Shown: piece after piece, positions 19,101 through 27,670 of the stretch | Numbering within the stretch: the first letter of the stretch is position 1 | Layout of the letters: each line of letters starts with the position of its first letter | Assembly: GCA_963974215.1 (NCBI GenBank) | Contig: CAXBBL010000003.1 | Span: 248,001-312,000 of the forward strand | Origin: Croceimicrobium sp963974215 | GTDB lineage: Bacteria > Bacteroidota > Bacteroidia > Flavobacteriales > Schleiferiaceae | Direction: 5' to 3' | DNA: 64,000 nucleotides | The notes under the pieces: generated by a model | Told to the model about the DNA's origin: nothing | Seen by the model: only the letters and a program-made list of their open reading frames with translations | Database searches by the model: none | Program-made: the position numbers and the translations under genes

Positions 19101-22100
19101 ACTAACTTTGAAGAACAAAATATCGAATTTATCCAGTTTTGGATGCTCAATCCCTTTGTTGGTGTTGATGAGGTGCCTGAAGGTGGAGACCTTTATTTCA
19201 ACTTAGGAAGTATTTCTGAAGATATACTAAAAGATGGAGTGCAGGCTATTGAGAATAGTATTCCTGTTAATGGTGACCTGACTAAGCTGGACTCTACTAA
19301 TTGGGGTTATGCCACCAATGTTCGGCCACCCGTAGTTGCTTTTGATGCGGATCCCGCCGCACGCGATTTGCAAGATGTTGGTTATGACCTCTTAAATGAT
19401 CCGCAAGAACGTGTTTGGTCTTATGATTCGGCTTATCCTAATTATATTCAACGTATTGTGGATAATTTAGGAGCAGGTACAGCTGCTGAAATTCAGGCCA
19501 ATGCTGATCCAGCTGCGGATAACTTTCAGTATTACCGCGGTTCTAGCTTAGATCAGGCCAGTGCCAATATTTTGGAACGCTATAAATTGTTTAACAATCC
19601 ACAGGGCAACAGTAACCCGACACCCGTCGGAGGGGTTTCCGCTTTTGCCACCAACTTGCCCGATATTGAGGACATTAACCGCGATCAAACCTTAAGCAAA
19701 ACAGAAACCTATTTCCAGTACCGCATTAGTATTCGTCCGCAAGACCTTAATCAGGTAGGTGAAAATTACATTACCGATATTTATACGACTAACTCGCCAG
19801 AACAGCCCAATGGTAAAACCTATCGTGCTCAGTGGATACAATTTAAAATTCCGGTTTTTAACCCCGACAGCAAGGTGGGGCCTATCAATGACTTTCGTTC
19901 CATCCGTTTTATTCGCGCCTTTTTAACACAGTTTTCCGATGATATAGTGGTTCGCTTTGCACGAATGGAGCTAGTAAGAGGGGAGTGGCGCCGTTATCAG
20001 TTTGCTCTAGATGGCACGCGTGATCGCTTGTCGCAAGATGATCAAGACAATACAATTTTCGAAGTGAATGCCGTAAACATTGAACAAAACGGATCGCGCC
20101 TACCTATTCCTTATGTTCTTCCTCCTGGAATTGATCGTCAGGTTTTATTCGGTACCACATCTGCGAACCAGCAAAACGAACAAGCTTTATCCCTACGCAT
20201 CTTAAACTTAGAAGACGGTGATGCTCGCGCGGTATTTAGAAATATCAATTTCGATATGCGTCTTTATAAACGTTTGCGTTTATTTTCTCACTTAGAGTCT
20301 GCTGGTGAATTTGACGATGTAAGTAATGGCGATCTGCGCTTATTTATACGTTTAGGTAGCGATTACGATCTGAATTATTACGAATACGAAATTCCACTTA
20401 CAGTTACTCCTTGGGGAACATCTGCAACTAGCCCCGATCTAATTTGGCCGAGTTCTAATGAATTAGACTTTCCCTTAAATGCTTTGAAGGAAGTGAAGCT
20501 AGAGCGAAATGCTGCCTATCAAAATACTGGTGACCCCTTGAATGAACCTTATTCAACGCAAAAAGCAGGAGGTAGAATAACCGTGGTAGGAGCACCGAAC
20601 TTAGGCAATGTGCGGACCATATTAATTGGTGTTCGAAATCCTAAAAAGCGCCTAGCCAACGATCCCGATGATGGCCTTGCTAAAAGCGCGGAAGTTTGGA
20701 TTAACGAATTGCGACTAACCGATTTCGATCAAGATGGAGGTTGGGCCGCCAACGCAAGGGTTGCAGCAAAGCTGGCAGATTTTGCCAATGTTTCGGTCAC
20801 AGGTAGAACGAGCTCCATCGGTTTTGGTTCGCTCGATCAAACGGTTTCGGAGTTTAGCCAAGAACAGATGTATTCTTACGATTTGCAGTCGAATGTAGAG
20901 TTGGGCAAATTCTTTAATAAAGACTATGGTATTCGCATACCTATGTTTTACGGAACCAGCGAAACTTGGATTAACCCCCGTTTTAACCCCCTTGATCCGG
21001 ATATTGAATTCGATCAGGCGATAGAGAATGTGGAAAGCCCCGCTCGGGCAGACTCGCTTCGTCAGGCCACCCAAGATTATACGCGTCGACGCTCGATTAA
21101 CTTCACCAATGTTCGCAAAGAACGCAAGGCTTCGAAAGGACAGAAAAACCCGCAGATATACGATATTGAAAACTTCGCCGCTAGCTATTCATTTAGCGAA
21201 ACCTTTAGGCGAAACATCAACACGCGTTTCGATTTGAATCGTCAGCATAATGCCAGTCTGAACTATACCTATCGAACCCGTCCTAAATTGGTGAAGCCTT
21301 TTAGTAAGGTGTCGTGGTTGCAGAGTGATTATTTGGCTTTATTGCGTGATTTCAATTTTTATCCTTACCCTAAAAGCTTTACCGCTATTGCTAGTGCAGA
21401 TAGGAGTTACACGGCAATGCAAATGCGGAATACTGATGCAATTTTAAATGATATTCCGCCAGAATTATTAGGGAATTTGGATGCAACCTATAACAAGAAC
21501 TTTAACCTTAATCGCCAGTATACCTTACTATTTGATCTTACCGAGTCTTTGCGTTTCGACTATAATGCCCGCACCAATGCCCGGATTGATGAATTACAAG
21601 GAGCGCCAAACACCGACTCGAATCGGGCGGAAATAATGCGAAACTTGGAGCAGTTAGGAAGAGCCTTAAACTATCACCAAAGGGTTACGCTGAACTGGCA
21701 GTTGCCCTTAAGCAAGATTCCCCTGATAGATTTTGCCACGGTAAGTGCTACTTATAATGGTGATTATGACTGGCAAGCTCCTTCTCAAACCACCAATGCT
21801 GCCGCAAGAAACTCAAGTGGTACGGGCTCGGATTTTAATTTGAATTTTGGCAATACCATTCAAAATAATCAACAAGTACAACTGAATAGTACCTTAAACT
21901 TCTCGGCTTTATATGCCAAAGTTCCCTATCTGAAAAAAGCGCAACAAGGAGCGCAAGGAGATGAGCGGCGAAGACCGCGTGGTGTGCCACGCCCTGGTAG
22001 GAATAATCCCGGAGCTACCAATAAACCTGAAGAAGACGAAGAAGAAGAGGAGCAAAGCACTTTAGATAAAATACTAATGGAAAGCGCTAAGGTTTTAATG

Positions 22101-23489
22101 ATGGTAAAATCGGGGTCTTACAGCTTTAGTGAAAGTAACGGACAGTTTTTACCAGGTTTTGCCAATAGCCCGCAGTTATTTGGATTAGATAATGCGGGGG
22201 GTAGCTATGCCCCAGGCTTATGGTTCACCTTGGGGGGGCAAGATGATATTCGCTCTTCGTCAGTAGCCAATGACTGGCTGGTGCGCAATGAAAACCTAAA
22301 CAATCAGTACCGTAAAACTTACGCTCGCACTATTAATATGAGAATAACGGCCGAGCCAGTTAACGCTTTACGGATAGTAATAAGTGCACAGAATAGCGAA
22401 ACCAAGAACTTATCATCTTTCTTCCGATATGATACGATATCGGATAAGTTTAAGAATCAAAATGAGTTTAGCACGCAAACCTTCTCAAGTTCTTGGTTTA
22501 TGTTAGGAACGGCTTTCGAATCGATATCCGCTCCAGAATATAGCTCAGCTACTTACGAGCAGTTTAGACAGAATCGTTTAATTATTTCGCAAAGAATGGC
22601 GAGTAATTACGCAGATACCACATCGCGTACTTATTCCCCAGATTTGGTAGGTTCGTCGGATTCAGCAAATTTTGGTTACCGTTACTTTAGTGTCAATTCA
22701 CAGGATGTATTGATTCCGGCTTTCATAGCAGCATACTCAGGACAAGATGTGAACAATATTAATCTGGGAGCTACCCGGAAAACTCCTTTGCCCAACTGGC
22801 AAGTTACTTACGATGGTTTAACCAAGATGAAGTTCTTTAAAAAGTACTTCAATAGTTTTACGCTTAGTCATGCCTACCGCTCTACTTACACGGTCTCAAA
22901 TATGACTACCAATTTACTTAGACAGAAGGCCAAACAGGATAACCGAGATGTGGTTCCTTTAGATAATAATGGTGATTTATTACCCTTCAATCAAATCAAC
23001 TCGGTAAGCCTTTCGGAGCAGTTTGCGCCTTTAATTGGGGTTAACACGAAGCTGAAGAATAACATGACACTGCGGGTAGAGTATAAGAGCGATCGTAGCA
23101 TGATCTTAAGCTTAACCAATAATCAGATTACCGAAAACCGTGGGAGTGAATGGGTAATCGGCGCAGGCTATATCATCAAGGATGTGAAATTGAAATTTGT
23201 AAGAGTGGGTTCTCGTCGCACCAACCCGGTATCTAATTTAGAGTTAAGAGCCGATGTTGGTATTCGCGACAATATCATATTAATCCGCCGCATCATTGAG
23301 GAATCCGATCAAGCCACTTCTGGGCAAAGAATAACTACGGTTAAGGTCTCGGCCGATTATCGTATTAGCCAACGCGTGCAAACCAAGGTTTTCTACGATC
23401 TAAATATGTCGCGTTTCAAGACCTCCAACGCCTTCCCATTAACTACCAATCAATTTGGAATAAGTGTAAGGCTAAATCTTGGCCAATAA
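16149..23489 (+). CDS. sprA: T9SS outer-membrane translocon protein SprA (Sov)
   Basis: A 2446-residue protein, the length expected for SprA/Sov, the very large 36-strand barrel that forms the type IX secretion pore. A hydrophobic signal segment covers residues 6-22. Repeated barrel strands and periplasm/surface loops run through the protein. A low-complexity acidic loop (EEDEEEEEQ) lies near residues 1960-1970, between stretches of DFNLNFG-like strands. The TTG start at 16149 overlaps the ruvA stop; the signal peptide begins directly after it, which supports this start. The ruvA-sprA order is common in Flavobacteriia. The gldA, gldB and gldC genes of this window belong to the same gliding/secretion machinery. 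Next gene is gcvH after 39 bp. Confidence 0.95.
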   Translation: MSLKKSYLLLLLALSSVMWFAFTGRRVRSTMRSSVIGNMLSVADTNEPDSLKYPFKPGQSGGVYGSNPSNYKEDVVFDANSGNYFVYQRYGRFAAKSPIVMTPDEYRNYVARKQALEYWDQKTQSDAAAKAEGRDPESSLIPQIQVNSQLFNRVFGSNTIDIRPQGFAELTFGGRFQQIDNPIIPERNRNVFTFNFDQRIQMNVTGSIGEKMQVNVNYDTEATFAFENQVKLEFTGDEDDIVKKLELGNVNLPLNSSLITGAQSLFGIKGQFQFGKLNVTGVFSEQRSQSSSINIQGGATTTEFEIWGDQYEANRHYFLAHYFRDNYEEFQLNAPLITSPVQITKVEVWVTNNRQNTQDTRNIVAFMDLGENENSAYRNGQIPGPSIFPGSGTDVTFPDNLLNTLNPEALASQYPGFRDISQVNQVLNAAGFNEATEYVELANARKLSPNEFTFHPQLGYISLNTALNQDEVLAVAFQYTAGGRTFQVGEFSTDGVTPPNNLVVKMLKSFFLDVRLPSWDLMMKNVYSLSAFQVGADDFRLQVMYQNDETGSPVPFLPESNLRSELLLRVMDLDRLNQNNDPFPDGFFDFIPNQTIYPQNGRIFFPVLEPFGSNLANKLDSDEARDRYVFQQLYDSTRFVAQNETRLNKYLIKGQFKSSSSSEIQLNAFNIPPGSVSVTAGGTRLIEGQDYSVDYNLGRVSILNEGILNSGVPIKVDFENNALFNFQTKTFMGVNAEYRFNENFNLGATLVNLNERPLTQKVNIGDEPISNTIIGMNGSYSQESPFLTRMVDAIPFIDTKEPSNFLVSGEVARIIPGTPRGIEINGEQTTFLDDFESSQTTIDIRNPNAWRLASTPSGQINLFPEASESSLAYGFNRARLAWYSIDPLFHNDEARTPDNIRNDKNLQSTNPVREVLVSEVFPNLQLDPSQPRNVATLDLAYYPKERGPYNYDVEPTIYSAGINQDGELNDPSSRWGGIMRDITVTNFEEQNIEFIQFWMLNPFVGVDEVPEGGDLYFNLGSISEDILKDGVQAIENSIPVNGDLTKLDSTNWGYATNVRPPVVAFDADPAARDLQDVGYDLLNDPQERVWSYDSAYPNYIQRIVDNLGAGTAAEIQANADPAADNFQYYRGSSLDQASANILERYKLFNNPQGNSNPTPVGGVSAFATNLPDIEDINRDQTLSKTETYFQYRISIRPQDLNQVGENYITDIYTTNSPEQPNGKTYRAQWIQFKIPVFNPDSKVGPINDFRSIRFIRAFLTQFSDDIVVRFARMELVRGEWRRYQFALDGTRDRLSQDDQDNTIFEVNAVNIEQNGSRLPIPYVLPPGIDRQVLFGTTSANQQNEQALSLRILNLEDGDARAVFRNINFDMRLYKRLRLFSHLESAGEFDDVSNGDLRLFIRLGSDYDLNYYEYEIPLTVTPWGTSATSPDLIWPSSNELDFPLNALKEVKLERNAAYQNTGDPLNEPYSTQKAGGRITVVGAPNLGNVRTILIGVRNPKKRLANDPDDGLAKSAEVWINELRLTDFDQDGGWAANARVAAKLADFANVSVTGRTSSIGFGSLDQTVSEFSQEQMYSYDLQSNVELGKFFNKDYGIRIPMFYGTSETWINPRFNPLDPDIEFDQAIENVESPARADSLRQATQDYTRRRSINFTNVRKERKASKGQKNPQIYDIENFAASYSFSETFRRNINTRFDLNRQHNASLNYTYRTRPKLVKPFSKVSWLQSDYLALLRDFNFYPYPKSFTAIASADRSYTAMQMRNTDAILNDIPPELLGNLDATYNKNFNLNRQYTLLFDLTESLRFDYNARTNARIDELQGAPNTDSNRAEIMRNLEQLGRALNYHQRVTLNWQLPLSKIPLIDFATVSATYNGDYDWQAPSQTTNAAARNSSGTGSDFNLNFGNTIQNNQQVQLNSTLNFSALYAKVPYLKKAQQGAQGDERRRPRGVPRPGRNNPGATNKPEEDEEEEEQSTLDKILMESAKVLMMVKSGSYSFSESNGQFLPGFANSPQLFGLDNAGGSYAPGLWFTLGGQDDIRSSSVANDWLVRNENLNNQYRKTYARTINMRITAEPVNALRIVISAQNSETKNLSSFFRYDTISDKFKNQNEFSTQTFSSSWFMLGTAFESISAPEYSSATYEQFRQNRLIISQRMASNYADTTSRTYSPDLVGSSDSANFGYRYFSVNSQDVLIPAFIAAYSGQDVNNINLGATRKTPLPNWQVTYDGLTKMKFFKKYFNSFTLSHAYRSTYTVSNMTTNLLRQKAKQDNRDVVPLDNNGDLLPFNQINSVSLSEQFAPLIGVNTKLKNNMTLRVEYKSDRSMILSLTNNQITENRGSEWVIGAGYIIKDVKLKFVRVGSRRTNPVSNLELRADVGIRDNIILIRRIIEESDQATSGQRITTVKVSADYRISQRVQTKVFYDLNMSRFKTSNAFPLTTNQFGISVRLNLGQ

Positions 23490-23503
23490 CAAAGAAAACT
23501 CTT

Positions 23504-23511
23504 TACATTTG
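23504..23511 (+). promoter_or_regulatory. -7 promoter element for gcvH
   Basis: TACATTTG matches TAnnTTTG and lies 18 bp before the gcvH ATG. A TTG at 23479-23481 could be the -33 element, at a slightly long distance. Confidence 0.6.
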
Positions 23512-23528
23512 CCGCAAATAATGATATT

Positions 23529-23909
23529 ATGAATATACCAGCCGATCTTAAGTATACTAAGGACCACGAATGGGTGCGTCTTGAAGGTGATGATACCGTT
23601 GTGGTAGGAATTACTGATTTTGCCCAAGGAGAATTAGGTGATATTGTATTTGTTGAAATTGAAACGGAAGGGGAAAGCCTTGATCGCGAAGAGACTTTTG
23701 GCTCTGTGGAAGCAGTAAAAACTGTTTCTGATTTGTTTATGCCAGTATCCGGTGAAGTATTAGAGTTTAACGAAGAGATTGAGTCGAATCCAGAAATAGT
23801 AAACAGCGACCCTTACGGTAAAGGTTGGATGGTAAAAATTAAACTTAGCGATACTGCCGAGTTAGAAGATTTGCTTAGCGCAGAAGCGTACCAAGATTTG
23901 GTAGGGTGA
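23529..23909 (+). CDS. gcvH: Glycine cleavage system H protein
   Basis: A 126-residue lipoyl carrier protein. The lipoylation site is the Lys in ETFGSVEAVKTVSDL, about residue 65. N-terminal KYTKDHEWVR and C-terminal PYGKGWMVKI are family hallmarks. GcvH shuttles the aminomethyl group between the P, T and L proteins; none of these is in the window, as is usual in this group. Its stop overlaps the GTG start of the next gene (GTGA). Own -7 box upstream. Confidence 0.97.
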   Translation: MNIPADLKYTKDHEWVRLEGDDTVVVGITDFAQGELGDIVFVEIETEGESLDREETFGSVEAVKTVSDLFMPVSGEVLEFNEEIESNPEIVNSDPYGKGWMVKIKLSDTAELEDLLSAEAYQDLVG

Positions 23910-24301
23910 TCACGAAGCTGAAAACCTACAAATTAACATATTATACCCCAGCAATTGTCTGGGGTTTTTTGATTGCCTATTTTACTCTAATGCCAGGTTC
24001 CCAGGTGCCAAAGTCTTTGGCCAGCCTAAATGATAAATGGATTCATGGTACTATTTATTTTTTCTCTGCTAGTCTAATAATCTTGGGCCTAGTCCGTTAT
24101 AATTTCAGAAGGAGCTTAAGCATTAAGGCAGCAATTCTCGTTTTTTTATTCTGCTTGCTTTTTGGAGGCATGATTGAAATCCTCCAGCATGAGTTTGTTT
24201 CTCGGCGCCACGGCGATTGGCTAGATTTCTGGGCCAATAATACTGGAGCTGCTATTAGTGTGCTTTTGTGGTCTTTTACTTTAGGCCGCAAGGCGAAGTA
24301 A
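23906..24301 (+). CDS. VanZ-like membrane protein
   Basis: A 131-residue protein with four hydrophobic segments (about 14-30, 49-66, 74-94 and 108-124). The FLIAYFTLMPGSQVP start, DKWIHGTIYF and the later GGMIEILQHEFVSRRHGDWLDFWANNTGA motif (given here in part: LQHEFVSRRHGDWLD) are typical of the VanZ/teicoplanin-resistance-like family. GTG start overlaps the gcvH stop. gcvH followed by a VanZ-like gene is a common Bacteroidota pair. Function unknown. Confidence 0.85.
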   Translation: MITKLKTYKLTYYTPAIVWGFLIAYFTLMPGSQVPKSLASLNDKWIHGTIYFFSASLIILGLVRYNFRRSLSIKAAILVFLFCLLFGGMIEILQHEFVSRRHGDWLDFWANNTGAAISVLLWSFTLGRKAK

Positions 24302-24319
24302 AAACCAAAAATCACCATT

Positions 24320-25045
24320 ATGCAAGAGAAAAAATCAGCAAAAGCGAATCTAGAAAACTACCGCCCCATCTTCTTTTTGATAGGCTTAGCGTTTACCATG
24401 TCCTCCTTACTCTATCTTTTTGAAATGAAGATGGAGTACCAATTGCCCGCTATTCCAAAGGAGGAAAAAGTTGTTTATGAAGCAGGCTTTGATATACCAA
24501 ATACGTTCCCGGATAAACCCGAGAAGCCAGAGCCTAAGACAGAAGAACCCGAGCCAGTGGAACCGGTAAAGCCCACCGATCGCTTTAAGGAAGTAGATAA
24601 TACTTTTAAAATTACTGATCGTCCTACTATTGATATCAGCGATCTTACGGACATACCTTCGGAACCCACCGATCCTCTTCCCATTGAAACAATAGATGCT
24701 GTTTTAGTGCAAAATATGGCGCGCCCGATGGAGTGCGAAGGGCTATCGGATAAGTCCGAACAAATGGACTGTTTCAATAGGTGGATTAGTCGTTACCTTG
24801 CCGAGGAAACCGTATACCCCGCACGTCCACGTAATTTAGGAGTAGAAGAAAAGCTCTATTTAAAATTCTTAATATCAGAAAAGGGAAGGGTGGAAGAAGT
24901 AACCGTTCTGCGTGGGGAGGATGAAGATTTGAAAGAAGAGGCCATCCGCGTTTTAAAATCAATGCCAACCTTTAGTCCTGCCTCCCAAATGGGTAATCCC
25001 GTCAAGGTCCGTGTGATAGTGCCTGTCAATTTTAAACTGCAATAA
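24320..25045 (+). CDS. TonB-family energy transducer (copy 1)
   Basis: A 241-residue TonB-like protein with one N-terminal membrane anchor (about 18-36), a Pro/Glu-rich periplasmic linker (about 48-85) and a TonB C-terminal domain (about 155-241, with LYLKFLISEKGRVEEVTVLRG). A Cys pair before the C-terminal domain (MECEGL ... MDCFNRW) is shared with the next gene. TonB proteins couple the inner-membrane proton gradient to outer-membrane receptors. No exbB or exbD is nearby. It follows the VanZ-like gene by 18 bp and is a paralogue of 25115-25822. Confidence 0.87.
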   Translation: MQEKKSAKANLENYRPIFFLIGLAFTMSSLLYLFEMKMEYQLPAIPKEEKVVYEAGFDIPNTFPDKPEKPEPKTEEPEPVEPVKPTDRFKEVDNTFKITDRPTIDISDLTDIPSEPTDPLPIETIDAVLVQNMARPMECEGLSDKSEQMDCFNRWISRYLAEETVYPARPRNLGVEEKLYLKFLISEKGRVEEVTVLRGEDEDLKEEAIRVLKSMPTFSPASQMGNPVKVRVIVPVNFKLQ

Positions 25046-25114
25046 TTTTTATGGCAATTGCCTTTGCGCAAGCGCGTTTAATTTATTTATATTTACCCAC
25101 TAGAAAAAATCAGT

Positions 25115-25822
25115 ATGGAACCTAAAAAATCGCCCGAAGCAGATTTAGAAAAATCCCGCGGAGTATTCCTCCAGTTTGGGATTGTACTTGCCTTGCTTCT
25201 CTCTATTTTCCTAATTGAGTATAAGACTTACGATGAGTCTATTGCCAATTTAGGAGAGCTAGAAGTGCAAATGGATGATGAAATTATTCCCATCACACAA
25301 AGGGAAGTGGCCCCGCCACCCCCACCACCTCCGCCCCCACCAGAGGTTATTGAAGTAGTAGAAGATGATGTAGAGCTTGAAGATGAGCTTGAAATGCAAA
25401 CTACCGAAACCGATATGATGGAGGAAGTAGAAGTGATTGAAATGGAAGAAGAGGTTTCGGATGAAGTTTTAAGCTTCGCCGTAGTAGAGTCTGTTCCCAT
25501 CTTTCCAGGATGTGAGGATGCAAAGGATAACGATGAGCGTAAGGCTTGCTTCCAACAAAAGGTTCTTGTATTCGTATCTAGAAACTTTGAATTCCCAGAA
25601 ATGGCGAAGGAAATGGGTATCCAAGGTCGAGTATATGTGAACTTCGTAATTGAAAAAAATGGTTCCATCACTAATGTAGAAATTGTAAGGGGTGTTGATC
25701 CACTTCTTGATGATGAAGCTGTACGAGTAGTTAAAAAATTACCTAAACTAATTCCGGCAAAACAAAGAGGAAAGCCAGTAAGAATGAGCTTCACTTTGCC
25801 GATAAATGCTAAGCTTCAATAA
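25115..25822 (+). CDS. TonB-family energy transducer (copy 2)
   Basis: A 235-residue TonB-like protein: membrane anchor at about 19-37, ten consecutive prolines at about 68-77, an acidic stretch (about 80-120), then VESVPIFPGCE and a TonB C-terminal domain with GRVYVNFVIEKNGSITNVE. A Cys pair (PGCEDAK ... KACFQQK) matches that of copy 1. The two genes are tandem paralogues, 69 bp apart, and may serve different receptors. A strong terminator follows. Confidence 0.9.
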   Translation: MEPKKSPEADLEKSRGVFLQFGIVLALLLSIFLIEYKTYDESIANLGELEVQMDDEIIPITQREVAPPPPPPPPPPEVIEVVEDDVELEDELEMQTTETDMMEEVEVIEMEEEVSDEVLSFAVVESVPIFPGCEDAKDNDERKACFQQKVLVFVSRNFEFPEMAKEMGIQGRVYVNFVIEKNGSITNVEIVRGVDPLLDDEAVRVVKKLPKLIPAKQRGKPVRMSFTLPINAKLQ

Positions 25823-25842
25823 GCTTAAGTTCGTAACTTTAC

Positions 25843-25870
25843 AGCCACGCTTTTAGCGTGGCTTTTTTTT
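25843..25870 (+). terminator. Rho-independent terminator after the second tonB gene
   Basis: AGCCACGC (25843-25850) pairs with GCGTGGCT (25856-25863) around a 5-base loop, followed by T8. It lies only 14 bp before the cysQ start. Confidence 0.94.
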
Positions 25871-25883
25871 TAAAATTATTACC

Positions 25884-26699
25884 ATGGACCATACAGAAAT
25901 CAAACTTTTAGCCTACGATGCTATCCTTGCTTCCATCGAAGCAGGTAAAGAAATTTTAGACGTTTACGAAAGTGCTTTTGAGGTGGAATTAAAGGATGAT
26001 AAGTCGCCTTTAACCCTTGCCGATAAGCGCGCGCACCATATGATTGTAAAAATGCTTAAAGAAACCGGTATACCTATTCTTAGTGAAGAGGGCCGTTCTT
26101 TAGCGTACGATGAGCGCAATCAATGGTCTACAATGTGGATTGTAGATCCTTTAGATGGAACCAAAGAATTCATTAAGCAAAACGGTGAGTTTACCGTGAA
26201 TATCGCACTTGTGGAAAAGGGTGTTCCCATTATGGGGGTAATTTACGTTCCCGTAGATGAAACCCTTTATTTTGGAGCGGAAGGTTTAGGAGCCTACCGC
26301 GTAGAGAAAGCAGCCCACGTTAAGGAAACCGATAACCTTAGCGACTGGATAGATATGGGTACGGCGCTTCCCGAAAGCCAAGAGCGACCTTATACGATGG
26401 TGGGTAGCAGATCGCACATGAGTGATGAAACGGCGGCCTTCTTTGATGACATTCGTCGTCAGTACCCCGACTCTGAAATTATCAGTAAAGGAAGTAGTTT
26501 AAAAATTTGCATGGTAGCCGAAGGTAGTGCAGACGTTTATCCCCGTTTTGCGCCAACCATGGAATGGGATACTGCCGCTGGTCACGGTATAGCTAAAGGA
26601 GCTGGTTTTGAGATTTACCAAGCTAATAGCAATAATCCCTTGGAATACAACAAGGAAGACTTATTAAATCCTTGGTTTATTGTGAAGCCTAAAGGCTAA
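25884..26699 (+). CDS. cysQ: 3'(2'),5'-bisphosphate nucleotidase CysQ
   Basis: A 271-residue Mg-dependent phosphatase of the inositol monophosphatase superfamily. Metal-binding motifs are visible: SEEGR (about residue 71), the WIVDPLDGTKEFI motif (about 86-98) and EWDTAAGHGI near 230. CysQ removes 3'-phosphoadenosine 5'-phosphate, the by-product of sulfate assimilation. No other sulfur-assimilation gene is near. It follows directly after a terminator, and I see no clear promoter, so its promoter may lie in or before that hairpin. Confidence 0.93.
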   Translation: MDHTEIKLLAYDAILASIEAGKEILDVYESAFEVELKDDKSPLTLADKRAHHMIVKMLKETGIPILSEEGRSLAYDERNQWSTMWIVDPLDGTKEFIKQNGEFTVNIALVEKGVPIMGVIYVPVDETLYFGAEGLGAYRVEKAAHVKETDNLSDWIDMGTALPESQERPYTMVGSRSHMSDETAAFFDDIRRQYPDSEIISKGSSLKICMVAEGSADVYPRFAPTMEWDTAAGHGIAKGAGFEIYQANSNNPLEYNKEDLLNPWFIVKPKG

Positions 26700-26713
26700 G
26701 TTAGAATCACTCT

Positions 26714-26758
26714 ATTTTGGTGGGCAAGCTACGTTAACGTATTTTTGCTCACCAAAAT
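26714..26758. promoter_or_regulatory. Large hairpin with nested palindrome just before the heme O synthase gene
   Basis: A 14-bp stem (26714-26727 with 26745-26758, one G-T pair) encloses a 12-base perfect palindrome TACGTTAACGTA (26730-26741). The right arm ends 8 bases before the TTG start at 26767. There is no T-run after the stem on the plus strand apart from TCTTTTC, so it may be a terminator for cysQ or a control element of the next operon. Confidence 0.6.
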
Positions 26759-26766
26759 CTTTTCGG

Positions 26767-27669
26767 TTGAACACAAGTGGCGAGGTAAATATTCAAGGTA
26801 TAACATTGCAGCAAAAAGCGAAAGCAGTTTTAGAGCTAACCAAAGCTCGACTGAACATGAGCGTGGTCTATTCGGCCCTTGCGGGTTACCTTTTAGGTGC
26901 AACCGAAATTTCTTGGTATATTATTTCTTTAGTTTGTTTAGGTGGCTATTTAGTAGTTGGAGCGGCCAATGGTTTTAATCAGGTGATAGAGCGTGAGCGT
27001 GATACACTGATGGATCGCACCAAGAACCGTCCCTTGCCAACGGGTCGCTTAAGTGTTTTTGAAGCCATGTTTGCCTGCACAGTAATGGCCTTAGCAGGCT
27101 TGTGGTTACTCTACCTCATTAACCCGCTAACTTTAGGTTTTGGCGCTTTTGCGCTTTTTGTTTACGTTTTAGTGTATACTCCACTAAAGGCTCATGGTCC
27201 CGTGGCGGTATTTGTTGGCGCATTTCCTGGTGCAATTCCAGCACTTTTAGGTTGGGTAGCCGCTACGAATGATTTTGATATTGAACCAGGCTTGCTTTTC
27301 GCCATACAGTTTTTATGGCAATTTTCGCATTTCTGGGCCATTGCTTGGATTGCGGATGACGATTACAAAAAAGCGGATTACGTGCTATTACCTTCTGGCA
27401 ATCGCGATCAGAAAAGTGCTATTCAAATTGTTTTATATACGAGCTTTTTAATACCAGTAAGCCTTTTACCCGCTTTCGGGATGGGAGGAACTTTATTTTT
27501 TACTTGGCCCTGGGCCTTGGTAATTGGTATAATGGGCTTTGTATTTTTGTTTTTTGCTATTAAGCTGTACCGTTCACACGCTATTGCAGATGCGCGCAAA
27601 TTGATGCTATACAGTATCATTTACCTGCCTGTACTGCAATTATTGTATGTGATCGAAAAATTTATATGA
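26767..27669 (+). CDS. ctaB: Protoheme IX farnesyltransferase (heme O synthase)
   Basis: A 300-residue UbiA-superfamily membrane enzyme that adds a farnesyl group to heme B, giving heme O for the oxidase. Motif 1, with the Asp-rich NQVIERERDTLMDRTKNRP region (about 77-95), and the second motif in AWIADDDYKKADY (about 196-208) are complete. About nine helices. The TTG start at 26767 is the best available: the next in-frame start, Met36, would cut into the first helix. No heme A synthase (ctaA) is next to it, although the two often are adjacent. The gene opens a run of oxidase genes with 1-24 bp gaps, up to 31141. Confidence 0.92.
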   Translation: MNTSGEVNIQGITLQQKAKAVLELTKARLNMSVVYSALAGYLLGATEISWYIISLVCLGGYLVVGAANGFNQVIERERDTLMDRTKNRPLPTGRLSVFEAMFACTVMALAGLWLLYLINPLTLGFGAFALFVYVLVYTPLKAHGPVAVFVGAFPGAIPALLGWVAATNDFDIEPGLLFAIQFLWQFSHFWAIAWIADDDYKKADYVLLPSGNRDQKSAIQIVLYTSFLIPVSLLPAFGMGGTLFFTWPWALVIGIMGFVFLFFAIKLYRSHAIADARKLMLYSIIYLPVLQLLYVIEKFI

Positions 27670-27670
27670 C

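Noticed and set aside
25318..25347. Proline-codon run as a DNA repeat
   Set aside because: It is the Pro10 linker of a TonB protein, common in this family.
25228..25794. 188-codon Ser/Thr-rich open frame on the minus strand
   Set aside because: Antisense to the TonB gene; the Ser/Thr and Gly runs mirror its Glu/Asp and Pro codons.
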